Source: Mxb001 sp964537955 (GTDB lineage Bacteria; Actinomycetota; Actinomycetes; S36-B12). From it: 17,130 nucleotides of DNA. The DNA is taken from NCBI GenBank assembly GCA_964537955.1, contig CAZICY010000037.1, positions 1-17,130 of the forward strand. The letters run 5' to 3'. Shown here piece by piece: positions 6,085 through 13,942 of the stretch. A model generated the notes under the pieces. The model saw nothing but the letters and a program-made list of their open reading frames with translations. It ran no database searches and was not told the DNA's origin. The translations under genes and the position numbers were made by a program. How positions within the stretch are numbered: the first letter of the stretch is position 1; the number at the start of each line of letters is the position of its first letter.

Positions 6085-8142
6085 ATGGCTCCGAAGCGCC
6101 CGGACTGGATCTCGCGCTGGTCCACCGACACCGCCGCGCAGGCGGGTGTCATCGGCGCGGCCTGGAGCGTCGCCGGCTCGCTCTCTCGCGGCCTGCTCCC
6201 GCGCTCGCCGATCGACCAGGCCGTGGCCACCGGCGTGACCGCCGCCATCCACTACGAGCTCACCGCCACCGCGTGGTCCTCGCTCGAGGCCATCGCGTCG
6301 CTCCCCGGCACGCGCCCGGGCACGACCGCGCGCGTCATCGTCGCCTCCGGCGCCATCGCCGGCGGCTACGCGACCGCGTTCGCCACCGCCAAGGCGTCGG
6401 CCCACAACCCTGCTGCCGCAGTCGCCTACGCCGCTGGCCGCCAGATCGCGTTCGCCGGCATCTCCGGCGGTGCCGCGTCGCTTTGGGACGACGTGCTCCA
6501 CAAGCGGCTGCAGCTCAAGCCCGGTCTCGACACCACGCTCGTGCCCAATCTCCTCACCGGCACAGCCATCGCCGCGGGCAACGTCTACTTCGCCGTACGC
6601 CGCGCCCATAGGTACGGCAACGCCAACCCCGACAACCACCGCATCGAGGGCGCCAACATCCGCTCGATCCTCACGGCCACGGGCGTCGGCGTCGCGAGCT
6701 TCATCGGCCTGGGCACCCTCGTCGTCGGCGAGCAGGTCGCGGCCCACGGGCTGCAGCGGCTCATGCGCGCAGCCATCCGGCGCGATCCGGGAGCCGCGGG
6801 CGGCTTCGTCGCCCATGCCGCGCTGCTCGGTGCCATGGGCCTGGCCGGCGCCTACGCCCTGCGCAAGATCACCCATCGCCTCGAGCGCAGGGATGACATC
6901 GTCGAGCCGGCGTATCCCGCGCCGCCGAGCAACCCGCACGTCTCCGCGGGCCCGGCGAGCGACATGCCCTTTGACTCCATCGGCAAGGAGGGGCGCCGCT
7001 TCGTCACCATGGCGCTCACCCACGACGAGATCACGAAGGTCATGGGTGAGCCTGCGGTCGACCCCGTCCGCGTCGTCTGCGGCTACGAGTCGGCCGATGA
7101 CCTGCGCGAGCGCGCCGCGCTCGGCGTCGCCGACCTCGAGGCGTGCGGCGGCTTCGAGCGCTCGCTCATCTGCGTCGCAAGCCCCACCGGCGTCGGCTAC
7201 GTCAACTACACGATCACCGAGGCACTCGAATACCTCACCCGCGGCAACTGCGCCACGATCGTGCCGCAGTACGCCCTCGTGCCCAGCGCGCTCGCGATGC
7301 CCAAGACGATCGACGGCGTCATGCTCACGCGCTACGTGCTCGAGGCCATCCAGGCGCGCCTCGCCTCCATCCCCGCGGAGCGGCGTCCCCGCGTGGTGCT
7401 GCTCGGCGAGAGCCTCGGGGCCAACGTCGCCCTCGATGTCTCGACCGTCCCCGGACCCTTCGCCGGCATCCCCGCCCTGGAGCACCTCGGCGTGAGCGGA
7501 GGCGTCTACTTCGGCGTGCCCTTCCGCACCGAGTTCTGGCGGCGCTGGCGCGACAACCCCGAGGCGATGGACCCCGAGCACGAGATCCTCCTCGTCTCCG
7601 AGCCGAGCGAGGCTCCCGAGCTCGCGCCCGGGCAGATGCGCCACCTCATGGTCGTGCACCACGACGATCCCGTGAACAAGTACGCCTACTCGATGGTGCT
7701 GCAGCCGCCCTACTGGATGGGCCCGCCTGCCACCCGTCCGCCGATGGTCCCGCGCGAGACGCGCTGGCGTCCCATCACGAGTTTTGTCATCGCCACGGTC
7801 GACCTGAAGAACGGCATGAACTCCAAGCCCGGTGCCTTCATCCGCCGCGGCCACGACTACCGCATCGAGGCGCGGCTGGGCTTGCAGCGCTCGTACGGCC
7901 TCGCGTGCACCGACGCGCAAGCAGAGGCGATCGAGCACGCGCTGCGCGACCGCGAGACCGAGTGGGCCGCGCGCCGCATGATCGCCCGCAAGATGGACAG
8001 GGCCCGCCGTTCCATCGCCGCCACTCTCGAGAAGTGGGGATCGCCTCAGATCGATGTCGCCGACATCGATCCCGGTGCGATCGAGGAGCCCGAGAGCGCG
8101 CTTCAGCGCTTCGGACGGATCTCCGGACCGCCCGGCGTCTAG
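6085..8142 (+). CDS. Membrane-anchored alpha/beta hydrolase, Abhydrolase_9 family
   Basis: 685 residues. The N-terminal third has several hydrophobic segments (near residues 20-40, 85-105, 195-218 and 232-250) and WSVAGSLSRGLLPRSPIDQAV, which resembles the membrane N-domain of this family (SL.PSLLPR...). The hydrolase half starts near PVRVVCGYESADDLRERAAL and continues with ICVASPTGVGYVN, a Tyr-rich VPQYALVPS, and nucleophile Ser443 in LLGESLGAN. The family is widespread in actinobacteria, especially mycobacteria, but the substrate is unknown; an ester or lipid at the cytoplasmic membrane is plausible. The last 90 or so residues are charged and probably helical, making the protein longer than the relatives I know. 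Start ATG 6085 has no Shine-Dalgarno but sits 6 bases after a -10 box. It converges on the protease gene with a 9-base gap. Confidence 0.85.
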   Translation: MAPKRPDWISRWSTDTAAQAGVIGAAWSVAGSLSRGLLPRSPIDQAVATGVTAAIHYELTATAWSSLEAIASLPGTRPGTTARVIVASGAIAGGYATAFATAKASAHNPAAAVAYAAGRQIAFAGISGGAASLWDDVLHKRLQLKPGLDTTLVPNLLTGTAIAAGNVYFAVRRAHRYGNANPDNHRIEGANIRSILTATGVGVASFIGLGTLVVGEQVAAHGLQRLMRAAIRRDPGAAGGFVAHAALLGAMGLAGAYALRKITHRLERRDDIVEPAYPAPPSNPHVSAGPASDMPFDSIGKEGRRFVTMALTHDEITKVMGEPAVDPVRVVCGYESADDLRERAALGVADLEACGGFERSLICVASPTGVGYVNYTITEALEYLTRGNCATIVPQYALVPSALAMPKTIDGVMLTRYVLEAIQARLASIPAERRPRVVLLGESLGANVALDVSTVPGPFAGIPALEHLGVSGGVYFGVPFRTEFWRRWRDNPEAMDPEHEILLVSEPSEAPELAPGQMRHLMVVHHDDPVNKYAYSMVLQPPYWMGPPATRPPMVPRETRWRPITSFVIATVDLKNGMNSKPGAFIRRGHDYRIEARLGLQRSYGLACTDAQAEAIEHALRDRETEWAARRMIARKMDRARRSIAATLEKWGSPQIDVADIDPGAIEEPESALQRFGRISGPPGV

Positions 8143-8151
8143 GACGCGCGA

Positions 8152-10449
8152 CTAGCGGGCGGACACGCGCACGCGCGTGGACGTCACGTCGCCCGCCGTG
8201 ACATAGACCGAGACCGCCTTGCCCGTCTTGAGCGTCCAGCGGAAGGTGCCGTCGGCCCTCACGGGCACGGGGTCGGCGGCCACGAAGCGCTGCGCGCCCT
8301 GCATCCGCACCCACGGCGTCACGGTGGACGCCTGGATCTCGACGACGGAGCCCGAGACGACGACGCGACCGGCGTTTCTCGTGCCCTCGATCGCCACGCG
8401 AGGCGCCAACTCGAGCGAGATGTCGCGTTCCTGGCTGACCTTGCCGCCCACGATGTCGATGGGCGTGCCGGTGCCACCGCCGTACCACGCGGGCGCATAG
8501 ATGCCCTTGCGGTCGGTGATTTGCACGCGCACGCTCCCCGGGGACAGGTAGCCGATGAAGTAGATCCCGAACCAGGGATCCACCGCGCTTGTGCTCACCA
8601 CGGCGCCGTCGCGCCACGCGGACACGACGAGCTCCGCATCGGGCTCCGGTGCGGCTCCACCGGGGCCGGTGATCACACCCGTGACGGCACCGGCCGGCGG
8701 CAGCGCGAGGTCGATCCCGGTGACAGCGGCACCCTCGGCGACCGCGATGGGCGTGGCCTCCTCCTGTCCGCTCGCCCCCTGCCACCACTGCGTCAGGCCC
8801 AGCCCATAGAAATGGGAGGCACTGACGAGGTAGGAGCCGGGCAGCAGCGAGGTGGCCACGAAGGTCCCCTCCTGGACAACCACCTGTGTCTGGATGGGCT
8901 GGGCGTATCCCCGCAGGTAGACCTCAACGGTGTAGACCGGGTCCGAGCCCCCTCCGCTCACGCGCCCACTGATGCGCGCCCCGGGCTGGAGCGGCATCGC
9001 CACGGGCAGCGTCGTGCTCGTGACCGTGCGCACGACGCTGGCCTCGTCCTGCCGGACCGCCAAGCGCGACCCGGCATACCAGCCGTCGGCGTAGGGGCTG
9101 CCCGGATAGTTGTTCACGACGTCGATCTGGTATTCGCCGACGGGCAGCTTGCGCACCAGGATCGATGTCGCGCCCGCCTCCTTGCACGAAGTTGTCTCGG
9201 GCCGTTCCTCGCCTACGGCATGAACGTCGACGCAGATGGTCTCCGCGGGGATCGATGCGGTGGCAGCCGGCAGGTCGATCCGCAGCGTCGATCCGATGAT
9301 GGCGCCGGTCCTCACACGCGTGGGGGGCCCGGCCTTCACGGTGATGGGCGTCGCCTCCTCGCGGGTCGCACGGGCGCCAGATGATGAGTACCACGAATCG
9401 ACGCCGTACTCGTTGAGATACGTCGTCTGCAACAGGTAGCGACCGGGCGACACGAGCGGCAGGGTCAGCGACGTGCCGCCGTCCGAGCACAGGCGACTCA
9501 CGGGGCCGGCGTCCCCCTCGGGACGGTAGAGGTAGGCGCAGTGGATCGACTGCGAGGCCGGCACCGAGATGGCCACCGATCCGATCTTGCCGGGCTGCAT
9601 CGAGTCGCGGATCCACTTCGCGTACGTCGTGACGCGGGCATAGAGCCCGGGGTAGCCAGGAATCGAGCAGCCCTGTCCCCAGCTGACGATGCCGGCGAGA
9701 TACCAGGTGCCGTCACGTTGGATTGCAAGCGGGCCGCCGCTGTCAGCCTGGCACGAGTCGACCAAGGGTGGCGTGGTGGTGCCCGCGCAGAGCATCGTCA
9801 CGGGGTCGTATCCGCGGACCGTCGCGGACCCGGCCTCGTAGTTGCCGCATGTCGCATCGGCCGGCCCCGCGAGGACCTCCACCTGCGCCTTCTGAAGGGT
9901 GTTGGCGTAGATCGGCTCAGAGGCGGCGCGGTCTGGGTTGGTGTCTCCCCACCCGGTGATGAGGCCCGGCGTGCCCTTGGCCGGCCAGTCGGGGAACTCC
10001 GGGATGGCGATCGGGGCGATCGTGACCCCGTCGATGGGCAGCGGTGTGCGGAGCCTCAGCAGCGCGATGTCGTTGCGGTGGACATCGCTCTGCCACGAGG
10101 GATGGACCAGGATGGCGTCGACGGCGTAGCGAGTCGCCGTCGGATCGCCGATCGGAGGCAGTGCCGCTGTGCCCGCAAGGATCCAAAGACCGCGGGGATC
10201 GTCTTCATAATCGACGCAATGGGCGGCGGTGACGACCCAGGTCGCCGACAGCACGCTGCCACCGCAGAACTGCTCGCGCGGGGGCGTGCCGAAGGGCGTC
10301 ACCTTCATGAGCGCCACCTGCCAGGGGGCATCGGTGATGGCGGCGGGGGTGCCGTTGACGATCTGAGGCCGCGCATCGCTGGCGGCGGAGGCCGGCACGG
10401 CGGGGATCGCGAGCAGGGCAGCGGCGAGCAGTGAGATAGGCAGGCGCAC
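8152..10449 (-). CDS. Secreted trypsin-like (S1) protease with repeated C-terminal beta-sandwich modules
   Basis: 765 residues from GTG 10449. Signal peptide to about residue 22 (PASA-A), short propeptide, then IVNG as the mature N-terminus (Ile30). Triad His77 (TAAHC), Asp127 (RNDIAL), Ser237 (CQADSGGP). Asp231, six before Ser237, predicts Lys/Arg specificity. The residue equivalent to Gly193 is Ala235 (codon GCT), in the oxyanion hole. Residues about 286-690 hold four similar modules, each with a Trp-Tyr/Trp motif followed by ATPI-like strands (WYSSSG..EEATPITV, WYAGS, WWQGASGQEEATPIAV, WYGGGTGTPIDIV), of the carboxypeptidase-regulatory/Cna-B-like type. The final 80 or so residues (TRNAGR...VRADGTFRW...VRVSAR) resemble the tail of the large subtilase at the window end. 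No LPXTG or C-terminal membrane segment. The gap to the upstream protease is 26 bases. Confidence 0.9.
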   Translation of the reverse strand: MRLPISLLAAALLAIPAVPASAASDARPQIVNGTPAAITDAPWQVALMKVTPFGTPPREQFCGGSVLSATWVVTAAHCVDYEDDPRGLWILAGTAALPPIGDPTATRYAVDAILVHPSWQSDVHRNDIALLRLRTPLPIDGVTIAPIAIPEFPDWPAKGTPGLITGWGDTNPDRAASEPIYANTLQKAQVEVLAGPADATCGNYEAGSATVRGYDPVTMLCAGTTTPPLVDSCQADSGGPLAIQRDGTWYLAGIVSWGQGCSIPGYPGLYARVTTYAKWIRDSMQPGKIGSVAISVPASQSIHCAYLYRPEGDAGPVSRLCSDGGTSLTLPLVSPGRYLLQTTYLNEYGVDSWYSSSGARATREEATPITVKAGPPTRVRTGAIIGSTLRIDLPAATASIPAETICVDVHAVGEERPETTSCKEAGATSILVRKLPVGEYQIDVVNNYPGSPYADGWYAGSRLAVRQDEASVVRTVTSTTLPVAMPLQPGARISGRVSGGGSDPVYTVEVYLRGYAQPIQTQVVVQEGTFVATSLLPGSYLVSASHFYGLGLTQWWQGASGQEEATPIAVAEGAAVTGIDLALPPAGAVTGVITGPGGAAPEPDAELVVSAWRDGAVVSTSAVDPWFGIYFIGYLSPGSVRVQITDRKGIYAPAWYGGGTGTPIDIVGGKVSQERDISLELAPRVAIEGTRNAGRVVVSGSVVEIQASTVTPWVRMQGAQRFVAADPVPVRADGTFRWTLKTGKAVSVYVTAGDVTSTRVRVSAR

Positions 10450-10475
10450 CCGCCATGACTACCACATAGGGCGAG

Positions 10476-10769
10476 CTAGCGACGCGGAGTCGTGAAGGAG
10501 TAGGACGCGACTTCGCCGAGGCCCTCCGCATTCGCCGCACGCACCTGCACGGTGTACTTCACGCCCGGTCGCAGCCCGGAGATGCCCGCGGATGTCCCCG
10601 AGATCGGCGTCCAGGGATTCCACCGAGTACCCGTCCCATAGCGAGCGACGTAGCTCGTCACCGGCGAGCCTCCGTCGTCCGCCGGTGGCTGCCAGGCCAC
10701 GGTCGTCCGGAAGGTCGCGCCCCTCTTGACGAACCTGCCGACGCTGAATCCGCTCACGGCACCCGGCGT
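10476..10769 (-). repeat. Terminal FnIII module, copy 1
   Basis: Codes for the last 97 residues of the FnIII trypsin, from TPGAVSGFSVGRF to TTPRR and the stop. It aligns without gaps to the module at 11998-12291, with shared blocks GFS.GRF.K.G.T.R.TV.WQ.P, ARYG.G.RWNPWT, YVQVRA-like and YS.TTPRR. This is a duplicated coding module, not a mobile element. Confidence 0.8.
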
Positions 10770-11966
10770 CGTGATGACGTCGCCACCCATGGTGAGCGGC
10801 GCGCTCGGCTGCGACGCAGCGCCGGTGCCCGCGGAGTTGATCGCCGACACACGGAACTGGTACGTCGATCCCGGGGTGAGGTTCTCCACGCCGGTGGAGG
10901 TGCTGGCGTCGGGCGTCGTGCCCAACTCGCTCCAGGCCCCGCCGTCGACGCTCTCCTCGACGAGGTAGCCCGTGATGGGTGATCCGCCCGTGCTGCTCGG
11001 TGCGGTCCAGCTGATGGTCGCCTCGGTCGACGACGTGGCGACGGCCCGCACGCCGGTGGGCGCTCCCGGCACGGACGCGTTGGCTCCGATGCCGCGCTGG
11101 GCGAGCCAGGGCAGATAGGTGCCCAGGCGCGTGTAGACACCGGGCGTGAGCGTGATCGGACGGCCGTCGTCGGAGCCCGCGCACCCGATGCCCCAGCTCA
11201 CGATCCCGACAAGGGTGGTGCCCGACACGAGCGGCCCACCGGAATCGCCCTGGCAGGTGTCGATGGGCTTGCCTGCCGAGGTCGCGCCGCCCGCGCAGAT
11301 CATCTGCGATGCGTTGAAGAGGTAGCCGATGCCGTAGTAGGTGAGCGATCCCACGCGGAACGTCGCACCCGAGCTGCCGCACACCGCGTCGGGGATGAGC
11401 GTGAGGTCGGCGACGCGGAAGTCGTCGGGAGAGTTGCCGCCCGAGGACGTCGTGCCCCACCCTGCGGACGTCACGGATGCGCCGCTCACCGCCAGGGCTG
11501 CCCACTGCGCCGCCGTGGGGATGGTCACGGTCTTCGCCCCGGCCACCGGACGCGACAGGGTGACGATCGCGATGTCGTTGTCCTCTGTGGCCGGCGAGTA
11601 GCCCGAGTGAATGTCGACCTTGGATGCACTCACGGTGGAGTAGGGCCACGTGGTGCCATCGGCCGGGGCCGCCGACACATTGGTGATGCGCCTGCCGTCG
11701 GGGTCGTAGAAGCAGTGCGCCGCGGTGACGATCTGCGTGCTGGACACGAAGGAGCCGCCGCAGATGTAGGTGTCCCCCGAGCCGGTCTTTGCCTGGATCG
11801 CCGCGAGGAAGCCGAACTCACCCGCCGTGGGCGGTCGGCCGTTGACGATGTCCGAAGACGCGGGCACGGCCTGCAGCGTCGGGGGTGCGATCACCGCCAC
11901 TCCCAGCGGGAGCAGCATGGCGGCTAGGGACGCGACCCATCGACGTGACATGGGCTCATGGTGCAC
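10476..11966 (-). CDS. Secreted trypsin-like (S1) protease with two fibronectin III domains
   Basis: 496 residues from GTG 11966; ATG 11951 (five codons later, MSRRWVASLAAMLLPLGV) gives a cleaner signal peptide and may be the true start. The mature protease probably begins at IVNG (Ile40). Triad His84 (TAAHC), Asp131 (DNDIAI) and Ser242 (CQGDSGGP), with Asp236 as the specificity residue, so cleavage after Lys/Arg is expected. Unlike its neighbour at 8152-10449 it keeps the normal Gly193. Residues about 300-393 and 397-496 are FnIII domains with W-x-A/P-P, TGY and Y-x-F/V-R/Q-V strands. The second matches the end of the adjacent subtilase at 63 of 97 positions without gaps, by hand count. Secreted, no anchor motif. 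The upstream subtilase stop lies 31 bases before GTG 11966, so co-transcription is likely. Confidence 0.9.
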   Translation of the reverse strand: MHHEPMSRRWVASLAAMLLPLGVAVIAPPTLQAVPASSDIVNGRPPTAGEFGFLAAIQAKTGSGDTYICGGSFVSSTQIVTAAHCFYDPDGRRITNVSAAPADGTTWPYSTVSASKVDIHSGYSPATEDNDIAIVTLSRPVAGAKTVTIPTAAQWAALAVSGASVTSAGWGTTSSGGNSPDDFRVADLTLIPDAVCGSSGATFRVGSLTYYGIGYLFNASQMICAGGATSAGKPIDTCQGDSGGPLVSGTTLVGIVSWGIGCAGSDDGRPITLTPGVYTRLGTYLPWLAQRGIGANASVPGAPTGVRAVATSSTEATISWTAPSSTGGSPITGYLVEESVDGGAWSELGTTPDASTSTGVENLTPGSTYQFRVSAINSAGTGAASQPSAPLTMGGDVITTPGAVSGFSVGRFVKRGATFRTTVAWQPPADDGGSPVTSYVARYGTGTRWNPWTPISGTSAGISGLRPGVKYTVQVRAANAEGLGEVASYSFTTPRR

Positions 11967-11997
11967 CCGCCAGCCGACATCGGTCTAGCCGATCGGA

Positions 11998-12291
11998 CTA
12001 TCTGCGCGGAGTCGTGAGGGAATACGCCGCGACCAGGCCCGGGCCCTTCTCGTTCACCGCGCGCACCTGGACGACGTATCTCGTCCCCGCGCGCATCCCG
12101 GTGATCCTGGCGGTCGTCCCCGACAGCTCGGTCCAGGGATTCCATCGGCTGCCCACCCCGTAGCGCGCCAGGTATCCCGTCACCGGTGCGCCGCCGTCGA
12201 TGACGGGCGCCTGCCAGCGCACCGTCACGCGGTAGGTCCCCCCCGACTTGGTGAAGCGGCCCTGGCTGAAGCCGCTCACCCTGCCGGGCAC
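11998..12291 (-). repeat. Terminal FnIII module, copy 2
   Basis: Codes for the last 97 residues of the gap-containing subtilase, from VPGRVSGFSQGRF to TTPRR and the stop. About 65 % identical to copy 1 by hand alignment, although the catalytic domains in front of the two copies are of unrelated families (S8 and S1). Confidence 0.8.
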
Positions 12292-13864
12292 GGTGGCCAC
12301 TCCCTCGGGTGTGAAGGGCGCGGACACTCCGGGGGGTCCCGTGCGTCCGTCGGCATTGGTGACGGTCACCGCCACGGTGTACGCCGTGCCGTTGGCCAGG
12401 CCGGTGATCTCGCAGGTCGCCGTAGCCGTCGTGCACGACTGGCCACCCGGGCTCGCCACCGCTCGCGCGGACACCAGCGCGGCGCCGCCGGTGACGGCGG
12501 GNNNNNNNNNNNNNNNNNNNNNNNNNNNNNNNNNNNNNNNNNNNNNNNNNNNNNNNNNNNNNNNNNNNNNNNNNNNNNNNNNNNNNNNNNNNNNNNNNNN
12601 NGACGTGCGGGGCAGCCATCGACGTGCCACTGATCGCGCGATAGTCCGGGGAGGCCGGGGTCGTTGAGCCGGTGTTGTAGGTCGACAGGATCGAGGTGCC
12701 GGGCGCGGTGAGCGTGATCTGCCCGGGTGCGGTGCCGAAGTTGGAGAAGCCGCTGAGCGCGCCTCCTCGCGTGCTCGAGGCGACGTTGATCACGCGCTGG
12801 CAGTTGCCGGGCCAGGACAGGCCCGCGCTCTCGCTCTCGTTGCCCGCCGCCACGACCACGGTGGTACCTCGCGCGCGTGCCTCGTCGAAGACCTGCTGCG
12901 AGATCACGTCACAGGAGCCCGAGCCGCCCAGGGAGAGGTTGAGCACCGAGGCAGGAGTGGGATTCGTGCCTGGATCCTGGCCTGGATAACTCGTGAACCA
13001 CGACCCGAGGTCTCCCCCGGAGCCCCAGATGACGGCGGCGAGGATGTCCGCGCCCGCGCCACCGCACTCACCGAGCACGCGCAGGTGCTGCACCTTGACC
13101 CCGGGTGCCAGGCCCGTGACGCCGATGCCGTTGTCCTGCACGGCGTTGACCGTGCCCGCGACATGCGTGCCGTGCCACGACGAGGGATCCCCGTCGCGCG
13201 GGCACCAGTCACCCTCATCGGCAGGATTGGAGTCCCAGCGATCGCCGTCGCGGGCGTCAGCAGCGTCCGAGATGAAGTCGAACCCGGGCACGGTCGATCC
13301 CGCGAGATCCGGGTGCTCGGTCGAGCCCGTGTCGACGATGCCGACGACGACATTCGGAGAACCCTTCGTCAGCCCCCAGATGTCAGCCGCGCGGGTGCCG
13401 TAGTCGCCGGGTCCCCCGCCGTTCCACATGTCCCACTGCTGGCCGAAGAGCGGGTCGTTGGGGATGAGCGCGGCCGTGGGATACACGCGCCGGTTGGGCT
13501 CCACGGCGAGGACGTCGGGTCGCGCCTCGAGCGCCGCTGTGATCGGCGCGGCTTCGGCGAAGGTGAGGGGCTCGGCGAAGTCGATGACCCCGAGTGTCGC
13601 GGTGATCATGCGGTCGCTGCCGATGTCGGCGCCGGCGCGCTCCATGGTGGCCTCGAGCGAGCGGGTGCTCACCAGGCCCGAAGCCTTGCGCACGATGAGC
13701 CCGAGCACCTCGGGAGGCTCCGCGCTGCTCGCGCCGATCGGCCCATCGTCCGACCCGCCCGCGCCCGACGCGCCCGACGCACCGCCGATCCCGAGACCGA
13801 GGATGAGCGCAGCGCTCAGGCTCAGGACTCCAGCGGGTCGCCACACGCCTGAATCATCACCCAC
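11998..13864 (-). CDS. Secreted subtilisin-like (S8) protease with FnIII domains, interrupted by an assembly gap
   Basis: Starts at GTG 13864 (GTG 13846 is an alternative nearer the signal peptide, VWRPAGVLSLSAALILGLG). Residues about 50-130 look like an inhibitor I9-type prodomain (VLGLIVRKASG, ALEARPDVLAVEPNRRV). Catalytic residues: Asp178 (GIVDTGS), His231 (SSWHGTHVAG), Asn342 (AAGNES) and Ser415 (SGTSMAAPHV). Sequence stops at Val421, at the run of 100 N. After it, reading resumes in another frame with the second half of a Cys-paired FnIII domain (SPGGQSC...C.ITGL.NGT.Y) and then the terminal FnIII copy ending TTPRR. Both edges fall on codon boundaries, so the phase change comes from the placeholder gap length, not a real frameshift. 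The end of the catalytic domain is missing. The upstream gene stops 78 bases earlier. Confidence 0.88.
12502..12601. other. Assembly gap of 100 N
   Basis: A run of exactly 100 unknown bases, the usual placeholder for a scaffold join of unknown length. Comparison with the paralogue at 13943-17130 suggests that about 60 catalytic-domain residues and about 25 FnIII residues are missing, so the true gap is probably near 250 bases or more. For one continuous gene its length must be a multiple of three. Confidence 0.95.
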
Positions 13865-13942
13865 GCCTGAGGCTCATGGCCTCTCAAGGGGCCGAGTCCC
13901 AGGCAAATCACATAACGTCCGTGCGACGCGTCCTTGTGACCC

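Noticed and set aside
6007..7938. Very long open frame on the - strand opposite the alpha/beta hydrolase
   Set aside because: Its translation is low-complexity Arg/Asp/Gly/Ala and mirrors the high-GC codon pattern of the real + gene. Only its last part, 5620-6006, outside the hydrolase gene, resembles a protein family.
8135..8147. Short inverted repeat GCGTC-TAG-GACGC over the hydrolase stop
   Set aside because: Five base pairs with a three-base loop and no T-run is too weak to call a terminator, and is expected by chance in GC-rich DNA.
8164..8179. Perfect GC hairpin (CACGCG-CACG-CGCGTG) as a terminator
   Set aside because: It lies in the coding end of the protease (alternating Val and Arg codons in RVRV) and has no T-run on either side.
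12300..12700. A true frameshift splitting the subtilase into two genes
   Set aside because: The phase change coincides exactly with the 100-N placeholder and both flanks begin on codon boundaries, so the gap length explains it.
13865..13942. Promoter or TCACA/TGTGA regulator site between the two subtilase genes
   Set aside because: TCACA and TGTGA are present in inverted order but 22 bases apart, and no -10 box fits well. The 78-base gap holds nothing I can support.
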